Assembly: GCA_021796115.1 (NCBI GenBank)
Contig: JAJYOP010000014.1
Span: 1-42,645, forward strand
Source of the DNA: a bacterium
Lineage (GTDB): Bacteria; Omnitrophota; Gorgyraeia; Duberdicusellales; 4484-171
Length of the DNA stretch: 42,645 nucleotides
Direction of reading: 5' to 3'
Below the pieces are notes generated by a model, which was given only the letters and a program-made list of their open reading frames with translations, ran no database searches and was not told the DNA's origin. Both the position numbers and the translations under genes were made by a program. This document shows positions 23,741 to 31,899 of this stretch, one piece after another. How positions within the stretch are numbered: position 1 is the first letter of the stretch; every line of letters starts with the position of its first letter.

Positions 23741-25078
23741 ATGCCATACATTCTAAATACAGAAAAAGATATCAAAGAGATGTTGACTACGATAGGCATA
23801 TCGAGCCTTGATGATTTATACCGGCATCTTCCAAACCAAATCAAAATTAATAAAAAGTTAAACCTTCCATCAGGATTATCCGAACAGGAATTAAGAAGTT
23901 TTATTATTGCTTTAGCGGCAAAAAATAAAACCATAAACGAGTTCAACTCATTTTTAGGCGCCGGCTCTTACAAGCATTATGTACCTTCAGCGTTGAACTC
24001 AATAATTTCCCGTGCTGAATTTCTAACTGCCTATACGCCTTATCAGGCGGAATGTTCGCAGGGGATTTTGCAGGCAATTTATGAATACCAGAGTTATATC
24101 TGTCTTTTGACCGGCATGGATGTTTCAAATGCGTCTTTATTCGACGGAGGAAGCAGCTTGGCAGAAAGCATATTGATGTCGTTAAGAGTAACTCAGCGTA
24201 AAAAAGTTATTATATCTTCGGCAATCCATCCCGAATACAAGAGAACGATTTATACATATTTAAGCGGTTTTAATTTTAAGATCCAGGAAATAAATTTTGA
24301 CCAACAAGGTTTAACCGACATAAATCAGTTAACTGCAGATGGTGATACAGCTTGTATTGCGATACAGAGCCCGAATTTTTTTGGTATCATCGAAAAGCTA
24401 GGCAAAATTTCTTCTCTGGCAAAAGAAAAAGGCGCTTTAGTGATACAAGTCGCAAATCCGGTGAGCCTGGCAATTTTGAAAGAACCGGCTGCTCAGGGAG
24501 TTGATATTGTTTGCGGTGACGGACAGGCCTTGGGCGGATTTTTAAGTTTTGGCGGACCGAGTTTTGGTTTTATTGCAACAAAGAATGAATTCTTGCGCCA
24601 GCTGCCCGGCCGCATCGTCGGTAAAAGTACGGATAAAGAAGGCAAAACCGCATACTGCCTTACCATCCAGGCCAGAGAGCAGCATATCAAAAGAGAAAGA
24701 GCGACAAGCAATATCTGTTCTAACCAGTCTCTGAATGCGATTTCTGCGGCAATATACTTATCTTTGATGGGTAAGGAGGGCTTATACGATTGCGCTTTGT
24801 ATTCATTGAACTTAGCGCATTATTTGCACGGCCGGATTAGTGAAGTCAAAGGTGTAAAAATTAATTTTTCTAATAATTTTTTCAATGAGTTTGTCTGGAA
24901 TGTAGAAAATCAGAAAACTGTAATAAAAAAATTGTATAAAAAAGGAATAATTTCCGGATTAGCGCTGAGTAAATTTTATCCGGGACTTAAAGGCGGCATA
25001 TTAAGCTGTTGTACGGAAACAAAAAGTAGAGCCCAAATCGATGAGTTTATCGAAACACTAAAAACTATTCTAAATTAA
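23741..25078 (+). CDS. gcvPA: Glycine dehydrogenase (decarboxylating) subunit 1
   Basis: A 445-residue N-terminal-half subunit of the two-subunit glycine decarboxylase (P protein). Family blocks: MPYILNTEKDIKEMLTTIG, FLGAGSYKHYVPSALNSI, TAYTPYQAECSQGILQAIYEYQSYICLLTGMDVSNASLFDG, DGQALGGFLSFGGPSFGF, and the C-terminal KGGILSCCTETKS. The PLP lysine is in the partner gene one base downstream. No ribosome site is visible. Confidence 0.96.
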   Translation: MPYILNTEKDIKEMLTTIGISSLDDLYRHLPNQIKINKKLNLPSGLSEQELRSFIIALAAKNKTINEFNSFLGAGSYKHYVPSALNSIISRAEFLTAYTPYQAECSQGILQAIYEYQSYICLLTGMDVSNASLFDGGSSLAESILMSLRVTQRKKVIISSAIHPEYKRTIYTYLSGFNFKIQEINFDQQGLTDINQLTADGDTACIAIQSPNFFGIIEKLGKISSLAKEKGALVIQVANPVSLAILKEPAAQGVDIVCGDGQALGGFLSFGGPSFGFIATKNEFLRQLPGRIVGKSTDKEGKTAYCLTIQAREQHIKRERATSNICSNQSLNAISAAIYLSLMGKEGLYDCALYSLNLAHYLHGRISEVKGVKINFSNNFFNEFVWNVENQKTVIKKLYKKGIISGLALSKFYPGLKGGILSCCTETKSRAQIDEFIETLKTILN

Positions 25079-25079
25079 C

Positions 25080-26537
25080 ATGGATAATCGAGTAATTTTT
25101 GACAAAACAACGCCCGGCAGGAAAACAAATTACATTAAGAAACCAGATATTGGCATAAAGAAACCCGATGAATTATTGCCACAAGAAACGTTACGGAACG
25201 ATTTAATTCTTCCTTCTTTGGGAGAGCTCGATGTAGTCAGGCATTATACCAATTTATCGCGGCTTAACTTTTCCGTCGATACTAATTTTTATCCGCTTGG
25301 TTCCTGCACGATGAAGTATAATCCAAAAATAAACGAAGAATTAGCTGCTCTTTGCGGGTTCCTGAACATTCATCCTTATCAACCGGAAGAATCTATCCAG
25401 GGAGCACTTGAGCTTATTTATAATCTTGAGAAAATTCTTCGCGAAATTACCGGCATGAGCCGTTTTAGTTTCCAGGCTTCAAGCGGCGCGCAGGGGGAGC
25501 TTACCGGAATGCTGATGGTCAGAAAGTATCATAAGATTAATAAAAGTAAAAAGCGAAAAGTTATTGTTCCTGATTCTTCGCACGGCACAAACCCGGCAAC
25601 AAGTTCGATGTGCGGTTATGAAACTGTAGTTGTGGAAAGCAACAAAGATGGCTTGATAGATTTGGATAAACTGAGCCAGGCGATAGATAACGAAGTTGCG
25701 GCAGTTATGCTTACTAATCCAAATACTCTCGGCCTGTTTGAAGAAAATATATTGGCGATAAGTGAAATGGTTCATAAAGCCGGTGGATTTCTTTATTATG
25801 ACGGAGCAAATTTTAATCCGCTTTTAGGAATAACCAATCCGGCACTTATGGGGTTTGACGTAATCCATCTTAACCTGCACAAAACTTTCTCTACACCACA
25901 TGGCTGCGGCGGTCCTGGCGCGGGAGCAGTGGGGGTAAATGATAAGCTTTTGGATTTTCTTCCCTGCCCGTTAGTTAACAAAGAAGACGAGAAATTCTAT
26001 TTTAACTATAAGGTAAAACATTCCATCGGCAAACTGCGCGCTTTCTACGGAAATTTTTCCGTTTTGGTGCGGGCATATGCATATTTATTGCGTCTTGGCA
26101 AAGAAGGCCTGCCGCGGGTTGCTCAAAACGCAACGTTAAATGCAAATTACATCAAAGCAAAATTAAAAAATTATTACAACACCGCCTCAAGCAAGTCTTC
26201 GATGCACGAAGTAGTTTTTTCCTGTGTCAAACAGAAAGAAAGAGGAATCTCTGCGTTGGATATCGCGAAAAGGCTCATTGATTACGGCATGCATCCGCCG
26301 ACAATGTATTTTCCATTAATCGCTAAGGAAGCATTAATGGTTGAGCCTACGGAAACAGAAAATAAAGAAACCTTGGATTATTTTATCGAGGCAATGCTGA
26401 AAATAAACAAAGAAATCGATGACAACCCACAAAACATAAAAGATGCTCCGCACCATACACCAGTCAAAAGAGTCGATGAAGTAAAAGCCGCGAGAAATCC
26501 TGATTTGCGATGGCAGTGCAAAAAAATTGGCGCTTAA
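25080..26537 (+). CDS. gcvPB: Glycine dehydrogenase (decarboxylating) subunit 2
   Basis: A 485-residue PLP-dependent subunit. The lysine that binds PLP is in NLHKTFSTPHGCGGPGAG (about residue 268), after SSHGTNPATSSMCGYETVVV. FYPLGSCTMKYNPKINE near the start and GMHPPTMYFPLIAKEALMVEPTETE near the end are family hallmarks. Starts one base after the gcvPA stop; its last 28 bases overlap the lipM-like gene. Confidence 0.96.
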   Translation: MDNRVIFDKTTPGRKTNYIKKPDIGIKKPDELLPQETLRNDLILPSLGELDVVRHYTNLSRLNFSVDTNFYPLGSCTMKYNPKINEELAALCGFLNIHPYQPEESIQGALELIYNLEKILREITGMSRFSFQASSGAQGELTGMLMVRKYHKINKSKKRKVIVPDSSHGTNPATSSMCGYETVVVESNKDGLIDLDKLSQAIDNEVAAVMLTNPNTLGLFEENILAISEMVHKAGGFLYYDGANFNPLLGITNPALMGFDVIHLNLHKTFSTPHGCGGPGAGAVGVNDKLLDFLPCPLVNKEDEKFYFNYKVKHSIGKLRAFYGNFSVLVRAYAYLLRLGKEGLPRVAQNATLNANYIKAKLKNYYNTASSKSSMHEVVFSCVKQKERGISALDIAKRLIDYGMHPPTMYFPLIAKEALMVEPTETENKETLDYFIEAMLKINKEIDDNPQNIKDAPHHTPVKRVDEVKAARNPDLRWQCKKIGA

Positions 26538-27304
26538 TTCTGGATAAAAAAAATGACGGCTATTTAAATATGGCCATCGACGAAGCACTGCTTTATTCAT
26601 ACCTAGCCACAAAGTTACCTACTTTAAGGATATATGGCTGGAACAGGCCGTTTATTTCCATAGGTTATAACCAGGATGCCAGAAAAATATTAAAACCAGA
26701 GAGCAAAATTCCTTTCGTACGCCGTTTTACCGGCGGTGCCGCAATCCTTCATGATAAAGAAGTTACTTACAGCATAACCTGCTCTTTGGAAGATTTGGAT
26801 TTGCCGCGGGAGGTGAAAAAGTCTTACGAAAAGATTTGCTCATTTATTAAAGAATTTTATAAACATCTGGGGCTAGAGGCGGAATTTGCGAAATATTTAT
26901 TTTCAGAAAATATCGGCAGATACGAAAATTTTTGTTTTTCAAGTTACGAACACTTTGATTTTGTGATAAATGGAAAAAAAATCGGCGGCAATGCCCAACG
27001 CCGAAAACATAATGTCATTTTTCAACACGGCAGCATTCCGCAGGAGATAAATTTTAATATGGTGTATAAAACAATAAATAATTCAATTGGCGCAGCGGCT
27101 AAAACAAGTTCGTTAAATGATTTATTGAGCCATAAAACAGATTTTGATAAATTACTCTCTCTGCTTTCTTCCAGTTTTGAGTCGTGTTTCAACATTAAAT
27201 TATTTCAAAGTAATCTGTCCCGGGAAGAAGAAGCGTCATCGCGCATGTTTTTAGAAAAAAAATATCGGCAAACTCATTGGAATTTTGAGAAAAAACAAGT
27301 GTAA
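26510..27304 (+). CDS. lipM: Octanoyltransferase / lipoate ligase (LipM-like)
   Basis: A 264-residue biotin/lipoate protein-ligase-fold enzyme. FVRRFTGGAAILHDKEVTYSI is the acyl-binding site, and GKKIGGNAQRRKHNVIFQHGSI follows. A cysteine in ENFCFSSYEHFD just before that matches the position of the catalytic cysteine in LipM, which moves octanoate from ACP to GcvH, so I favour LipM over LplA. It overlaps gcvPB by 28 bases, tying it to the glycine-cleavage operon. The 30 or so residues at the end are Arg/Lys-rich and atypical. Confidence 0.82.
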   Translation: MAVQKNWRLILDKKNDGYLNMAIDEALLYSYLATKLPTLRIYGWNRPFISIGYNQDARKILKPESKIPFVRRFTGGAAILHDKEVTYSITCSLEDLDLPREVKKSYEKICSFIKEFYKHLGLEAEFAKYLFSENIGRYENFCFSSYEHFDFVINGKKIGGNAQRRKHNVIFQHGSIPQEINFNMVYKTINNSIGAAAKTSSLNDLLSHKTDFDKLLSLLSSSFESCFNIKLFQSNLSREEEASSRMFLEKKYRQTHWNFEKKQV

Positions 27305-27327
27305 TGCTATTGATGAACGTTATGCAT

Positions 27328-27355
27328 TTGCTGAACACGAAAACTGTATTATAAT
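27328..27355 (+). promoter_or_regulatory. Possible promoter of the first pseudopilin cluster
   Basis: TTGCTG (27328-27333), 16 bp, then TATAAT (27350-27355). It lies 71 bases before the proposed start of the pseudopilin gene. The -10 is perfect and the -35 moderate. Confidence 0.5.
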
Positions 27356-27425
27356 ATAGCTTATGCGGTGAATGCTTGATATAAGATAGCAAAAATGTTA
27401 TATTTTAACGGTAGGGGGGGGCGAT

Positions 27426-27821
27426 ATCAAAAAGAAAGCTTTAACTTTGCTCGAAATCATTGTAGTTATTATTCTCGTAGGGATTCTTTGCGCTATTTCT
27501 TTGCCGAGTTTTAACAAAATGGCGGAAAAGAACAAAGGCGAAAATGCAAAGTTCAGCCTTATTGCCATATCCAACGCTGAAAAAAGGTATAAGCTCGACA
27601 AGGGGCAATATTATGACTGTGCCAGTCCCTGTAATATCACAAAACTTAACGATGACCTGGGGCTTCTTCTCGGTGACCGTTATTTTGATTATTCTATAAC
27701 CGGTAATACTACTTTTTTTGAGGCTACAGCTACCAGAAAAAACGAAGGCATGTGTGCTGGCGGTACCATAAAGGTTACAAGCGACGATAATACAATTGTA
27801 GCGGGTTGTAACGTATGGTAA
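27426..27821 (+). CDS. Type IV pilin-like protein (GspG-like) with a non-standard start
   Basis: The frame codes for KKKALTLLEIIVVIILVGILCAISLPSF, a prepilin leader, Glu5 and hydrophobic helix, then a 100-residue globular part with four cysteines. The ORF track starts at TTG 27447, which would remove the leader. No ATG, GTG or TTG lies in frame upstream before the stop at 27387. ATC at 27426, four bases after a G8 run resembling a ribosome site, would give MKKKALTLLE. Alternatively, seven G's instead of eight would join ATG 27395 to this frame. The start is therefore uncertain; the product class is not. Confidence 0.75.
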   Translation: MKKKALTLLEIIVVIILVGILCAISLPSFNKMAEKNKGENAKFSLIAISNAEKRYKLDKGQYYDCASPCNITKLNDDLGLLLGDRYFDYSITGNTTFFEATATRKNEGMCAGGTIKVTSDDNTIVAGCNVW

Positions 27822-29188
27822 AGAGAATACGAAAACAACTTTTACTTATCGCATTAAGTCTTAGCGCAGGTTTTATCATTTTTTCTATAAACAATTTTGT
27901 CGCGGCTGACAATACGACCAGGTCTTTACAATACCTTCCTCATGACGAAGTTGTGGATAGCGTAAACAAAAAATACGAACCTGCTTTAATAAAACAAGGT
28001 ATCAGTTGCGAAGCAGCTTTTGAAGACGCGACTCGCTGCTTTTACTGTGTCCAAACCCTCAAATCAGCTTGCCCGGATTGTTGTTTGAGTTTTAAGTCTC
28101 CAAAAAACGCCATTCGTTGTACGAAAGAGGATGATGCCAGATTTGATTGCCCGGCATTGGCCTATGCAACCGATTCGTGCCCCCTGGTGGCCGACTGTAA
28201 ATGCCCGGCTACCGTAACGCAATGTTCTGACAAGTTAAATGATTGCCGTGATTGCCCTGATTCAAAAAGCGGATCATGGGTTTGCAGTAATTTACCACAT
28301 TGCCAAGAGCTTGGTTGTCCGAGCGCAAAACCAAAAGCTTCCATCGGTAAGAATTGTGTATTAAAAGATAATCAATGGATTTGTGAAGAGAACAATCTTT
28401 CGCCGGAATTTACCGGCTGTAAATCAAATGTATCTATCGGCAACTGCCAAGTTTCACAATATTACGTTACTACGCTTATTTCTGACTGTCAGGGGTTGAC
28501 TTCACCTCCGCCTTCGCAATGTTACCAATATCTCCTTACTCCTGAATATCAAAATTGTATTAATACTTGCCAGGCATATACGAATAATTGGGAAAAATGC
28601 ACCAAAAGTGTTAATTGTTGTAACCAAAAAGTATGCGGAACCGGTTTTACCGATAATTGCGCTGTTAACCTCTGCCAGGAGCGAATAGATTGGCCGGAAT
28701 GCGATAATCTAACCCTGCCAACTTGTATTAATTTACAGCAAGAGGCATTAGCTTGCCTTTCAAATCCAAACCCCGGAGGCGGTTGCGGCAGTTGTTTTGA
28801 AGAAATTGACCCTAACTTATATTATAAATTTGTTGCAAGAAGCCGGGAAACTTCAGTAATATTTTGGCAGGTTCTTGCTGAAACTGAATTTAGCGGCACC
28901 GTAAGCGCTAAGGACATTCCTACCTACTTTTTCACTATGGTGAAAATAACCGATACGAATGGTAGAGAGGTCCATAGAAGCGTTATTCATCAAAAAAGTT
29001 TTCAAGGCTCATTTTCGATTTTTTCCGCAACCGCGGTTGACGCAGGGACGCTGCAACAAGGAGAAACTTATACGGTAAGGCTTTATTATTTTCTCCCGGA
29101 AAAACTTCTTATCCCGGGATTAGAGAACGTGAAATTATCTGCACAAATAAAAAGCGCCGGACTTATTGTTACCCGGACGAGAAATTAA
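27815..29188 (+). CDS. Cysteine-rich secreted or membrane-anchored protein
   Basis: A 457-residue protein I cannot assign to a family. Residues 8-30 (LLLIALSLSAGFIIFSINNFVAA) are a signal peptide or anchor. About residues 65-335 hold 36 cysteines by my count, including CFYC, CPDCC, CKC, CRDC and CGSC clusters. The last 120 residues have no cysteine and look beta-rich (FFTMVKITDTNGREV, YTVRLYYFLPEK). The start overlaps the pseudopilin gene by seven bases, so they are coupled. Disulfide-bonded adhesin, cargo or metal-binding protein are possibilities. Confidence 0.8.
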   Translation: MVKRIRKQLLLIALSLSAGFIIFSINNFVAADNTTRSLQYLPHDEVVDSVNKKYEPALIKQGISCEAAFEDATRCFYCVQTLKSACPDCCLSFKSPKNAIRCTKEDDARFDCPALAYATDSCPLVADCKCPATVTQCSDKLNDCRDCPDSKSGSWVCSNLPHCQELGCPSAKPKASIGKNCVLKDNQWICEENNLSPEFTGCKSNVSIGNCQVSQYYVTTLISDCQGLTSPPPSQCYQYLLTPEYQNCINTCQAYTNNWEKCTKSVNCCNQKVCGTGFTDNCAVNLCQERIDWPECDNLTLPTCINLQQEALACLSNPNPGGGCGSCFEEIDPNLYYKFVARSRETSVIFWQVLAETEFSGTVSAKDIPTYFFTMVKITDTNGREVHRSVIHQKSFQGSFSIFSATAVDAGTLQQGETYTVRLYYFLPEKLLIPGLENVKLSAQIKSAGLIVTRTRN

Positions 29189-29234
29189 TTAACAAGAGTA
29201 AAAATAATAGGGGGAGTGCAAGAGGGGGGTGTCT

Positions 29235-30023
29235 ATGAGAGCGTTGCTAATAGTTTCTTTGATTCTGTTTTCTGTTGCTGGCATTACGTTTGCACAGGAA
29301 AAAGCGCAAATGGCTCCTGATAAAGGGCCGCAAATATTACAGGCGGTAGGCGAAAAATCCGCCGAATTAGGGCCTTCGCGTTATCCTGAATTTTCAGGTT
29401 ATCAGAGCGATAATCCTACCTGCGGAGAGTATTTAAAGAAAAAATTTAATGAAAGTGCAATAATCGGCGATGTGTCGCAAGAAGGAATGAGTCTTGCTCC
29501 TTTGTGGGTTAAAAGTAAATATCGCCGCGACGCAAATGCTCCTGCAGCCGGGAAAAAAGCAGAATATGTATTAGTTCCCGGTTTGACCTATACTTACGAT
29601 GTTCCTGCAGCATATCGTAAAACCGCCAATCTTCTTATTACCTGGACAGTGCGCGTAGAAGGTTATAAAACCGACCCATACATGATCTGGCCGAATCTTT
29701 GCAATGTTTGGCATGGAACATCGCTGCAGCATTTTTCTGGCGGAGAAGCAAAAACCGCTTTGTTCGTAAACGGCGAGCAAAAAGGCGAAGAAATAATAAT
29801 GACTATTCCTGATGGTGGCGTAACGAGCTCTTATCAGCCAAGCGATCCGACGCACACCGGAAGTTTCCTGCTCACTGCAGAAAGCTTTGCCAACGGAGAA
29901 CTACCTGAAACAGTTAAGATTGAGATAAAATGGTATAACGATACCTGCATGAAACTAGTAAGCCCAGCTGGAATGCGCAATTTGATAATCACTGTTGTGC
30001 CCATAGAAAGAACAACGGAATAA
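29235..30023 (+). CDS. Secreted beta-rich protein of unknown function
   Basis: A 262-residue protein with a clear Sec signal peptide, MRALLIVSLILFSVAGITFA, cleaved probably before QEK. The mature part has segments rich in beta-forming residues (LLITWTVRVEGYKT, AKTALFVNGEQKGEEIIMTI, ETVKIEIKWYND) and three cysteines. No family was recognised. Start ATG 29235 follows GAGGGGGG at 29222-29229, a G-run ribosome site like that of the pseudopilin upstream. It is the last gene before the terminator at 30033. Confidence 0.75.
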   Translation: MRALLIVSLILFSVAGITFAQEKAQMAPDKGPQILQAVGEKSAELGPSRYPEFSGYQSDNPTCGEYLKKKFNESAIIGDVSQEGMSLAPLWVKSKYRRDANAPAAGKKAEYVLVPGLTYTYDVPAAYRKTANLLITWTVRVEGYKTDPYMIWPNLCNVWHGTSLQHFSGGEAKTALFVNGEQKGEEIIMTIPDGGVTSSYQPSDPTHTGSFLLTAESFANGELPETVKIEIKWYNDTCMKLVSPAGMRNLIITVVPIERTTE

Positions 30024-30032
30024 AATTGTGGC

Positions 30033-30080
30033 ATACCCTTGCCAGTTTCTATCCTGGCAAGGGTATAGTTTTAAGATTTT
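30033..30080 (+). terminator. Intrinsic terminator-like hairpin
   Basis: atacccttgccag (30033-30045) and ctggcaagggtat (30054-30066) form a perfect 13-bp stem with an 8-base loop, followed by agttttaagatttt. The T-run is interrupted, so termination may be partial. It divides the pseudopilin/Cys-rich set from the following pseudopilin genes. Confidence 0.75.
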
Positions 30081-30112
30081 GTAACTCTTCTCTGAATAAA
30101 CGATAAAATATT

Positions 30113-30952
30113 ATGCCCAAAAGAAAAACTTTTACTTTACTTGAAATTGTAGTTTCCCTTATAATTATAGCCATAGGCCTGACTGCGGTAGGCGTGACAT
30201 TTATTGGTGGAAAATTTATTTTGAAAGAAGCAGAAAATAAATCAAGAGCCATAAGCATTGCGACCGTTAAGATGGAAGAATATTTGTCTAAAACATTTTC
30301 CGGTTTAGGCGGGATAGAAACACCTACTTTAACCTATATTGGCACTGATTCAGGTAAAGAGGGCGATATACCTGTTGACTGGAAGGTAGATATTTCTACT
30401 CAGTGGGAGGTCAATAAGAAACTTTCAATATCTGTGCCATATAAAGTTATTGAGGTTAATACGTTCTATAACGAAGAGTCTCCTAATAATCAAAAAATAA
30501 GAAAAAATGTAAAATTAATCAATATTATCCCGTACCCTTATATGCATATTCAATCATTGCATATTGAATCGGGGTCCGGCGGGCAAGCCGTTCCTCCCAC
30601 GTATTTCGATGATATCAGCGGTTTGAAAATTGAGTTTAATTACCCGGTCTTTAAAGACATTATGGTTGTTTATGATGTGGCTATTTATATTGAAAATAGT
30701 ACGAATATAACCCCTACCGATACGATCTATACCGGATGCTATTTAGATAACGAAAAAAATAATAGGGGAACGCAGACGAGGACACCCATTTCCATGCAGC
30801 CGTTCATAAGCAATGCTATCTCTATAGATAATGTTTCTCCCGGCCCCCACAGTCTTAGCATAAAATGGATGAAAGACACGCAGGTACGTAATGCCGGGAC
30901 AATAAAGCTCAAAGAAGCAAATTTAATAATTATTAGTACCGAAAAACAATAA
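30113..30952 (+). CDS. Pseudopilin, GspI/PilV-like
   Basis: A 279-residue prepilin: leader MPKRKT, then FTLLEIVVSLIIIAIGLTAVGVTFIGG with Glu at position 5. The globular part is long for GspI. The NKSRAISIATVKMEEYL stretch following the helix is typical of minor pseudopilins of the I/V type. No ribosome site; the terminator lies 50 bases upstream, and TTGTAA with a weak GATAAA could be a promoter. It is followed by a J-like gene seven bases on. Confidence 0.75.
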   Translation: MPKRKTFTLLEIVVSLIIIAIGLTAVGVTFIGGKFILKEAENKSRAISIATVKMEEYLSKTFSGLGGIETPTLTYIGTDSGKEGDIPVDWKVDISTQWEVNKKLSISVPYKVIEVNTFYNEESPNNQKIRKNVKLINIIPYPYMHIQSLHIESGSGGQAVPPTYFDDISGLKIEFNYPVFKDIMVVYDVAIYIENSTNITPTDTIYTGCYLDNEKNNRGTQTRTPISMQPFISNAISIDNVSPGPHSLSIKWMKDTQVRNAGTIKLKEANLIIISTEKQ

Positions 30953-30959
30953 ATTAGTT

Positions 30960-31538
30960 ATGATAAAAAAATCTAATATTTTAAGGCGAGCTGGCTTTAC
31001 TTTAATGGAGATTATACTCGCCATCGTCTTGATAAGTTCGGTAGTTATGATGGTAAACTCTATCTATATTTTTTTTGCCAGACAAATACCCTCTAACAAG
31101 GAACGTTATGATATGCTTAGCCAGATAGACTATACTTTGGACGACATGAGGCTCAGGCTTGTAAGCGCCAGCCAGGTTGACAAAGGCTCTCTTTTTTATC
31201 TTTCTCCTTCTTCTTTCTCGGATATAAAGCAGAATTTTAAATTTTTCGGAGAAAAAGATATTTATAAAATAACACCCAATGATACTACTGATAATGTCTG
31301 GTATGAATATCGTATCGAACGAAATAACCTTATTTTAGAAACCACTAGCGCAGATGGCTCAACAAAGGAAATTTTAGTCAATGGTAAATATAAGCCGCAG
31401 GTGACATTTGAATGGTATGCTGGTTATGAGCCAAATTTTTTTACTGTAACCATAACAGCACAAAGTACCACCAATCCACCTGTTAAATTATCAAAGACAG
31501 AAGGAATACATTTTTGGTTTGTTGATGTAAAGCAATGA
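30960..31538 (+). CDS. Pseudopilin, GspJ/PilW-like
   Basis: A 192-residue prepilin with leader MIKKSNILRRAG, then FTLMEIILAIVLISSVVMMVNSIYIFF. The order after an I-like gene, and a globular domain with an IDYTLDDMRLRLVSASQ helix, suggests GspJ/PilW. Its stop overlaps the next start by four bases (ATGA). Confidence 0.75.
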   Translation: MIKKSNILRRAGFTLMEIILAIVLISSVVMMVNSIYIFFARQIPSNKERYDMLSQIDYTLDDMRLRLVSASQVDKGSLFYLSPSSFSDIKQNFKFFGEKDIYKITPNDTTDNVWYEYRIERNNLILETTSADGSTKEILVNGKYKPQVTFEWYAGYEPNFFTVTITAQSTTNPPVKLSKTEGIHFWFVDVKQ

Positions 31539-31879
31539 TTACCATAGCAGTTTCAATATTAGTGATGCTTTCGCTTCTGCTTTCGGCATTTTTGGGCTTT
31601 GGCCCGCAATTGCACAAACTTGTCGAGAACGATCTCATGCGCCGCTCCTATAATAATACCCTTATGTATGGTCTGGAATTAGGCCAAATAGGTATAAGAG
31701 CGAAAACTTTAACCACTGACCCAAAAACTAAAAAGAATATCGATATACCTTTCAGGACGGTATATTCCAATGCGGATGCGAAAGGAAAAATCCAAGATAG
31801 ATTCGTCGGCGATGTCTCTTTAAAAAATAATGCCGGGAATCTTGAAATAGAAGTTAATCTAGAACATCAAACTGACTAA
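31535..31879 (+). CDS. Small membrane protein after GspJ-like gene (GspK/PilX-like?)
   Basis: A 114-residue protein with one N-terminal membrane segment, ITIAVSILVMLSLLLSAFLGFG, and a soluble rest. It lacks a GFTLxE cleavage motif. The position after I- and J-like genes and the helix followed by NDLMRRSYNNTLMYGLELGQIG resemble the start of GspK/PilX, which often have divergent leaders, but it is much shorter than GspK. Coupled to the J-like gene by four bases. Confidence 0.6.
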   Translation: MITIAVSILVMLSLLLSAFLGFGPQLHKLVENDLMRRSYNNTLMYGLELGQIGIRAKTLTTDPKTKKNIDIPFRTVYSNADAKGKIQDRFVGDVSLKNNAGNLEIEVNLEHQTD

Positions 31880-31899
31880 ACCTCTTTTTAGCTGCTTCA

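Noticed and set aside
27447-27821. TTG start at 27447 for the first pseudopilin (ORF track)
   Set aside because: It would delete the leader and the first mature residues needed by prepilin peptidase.
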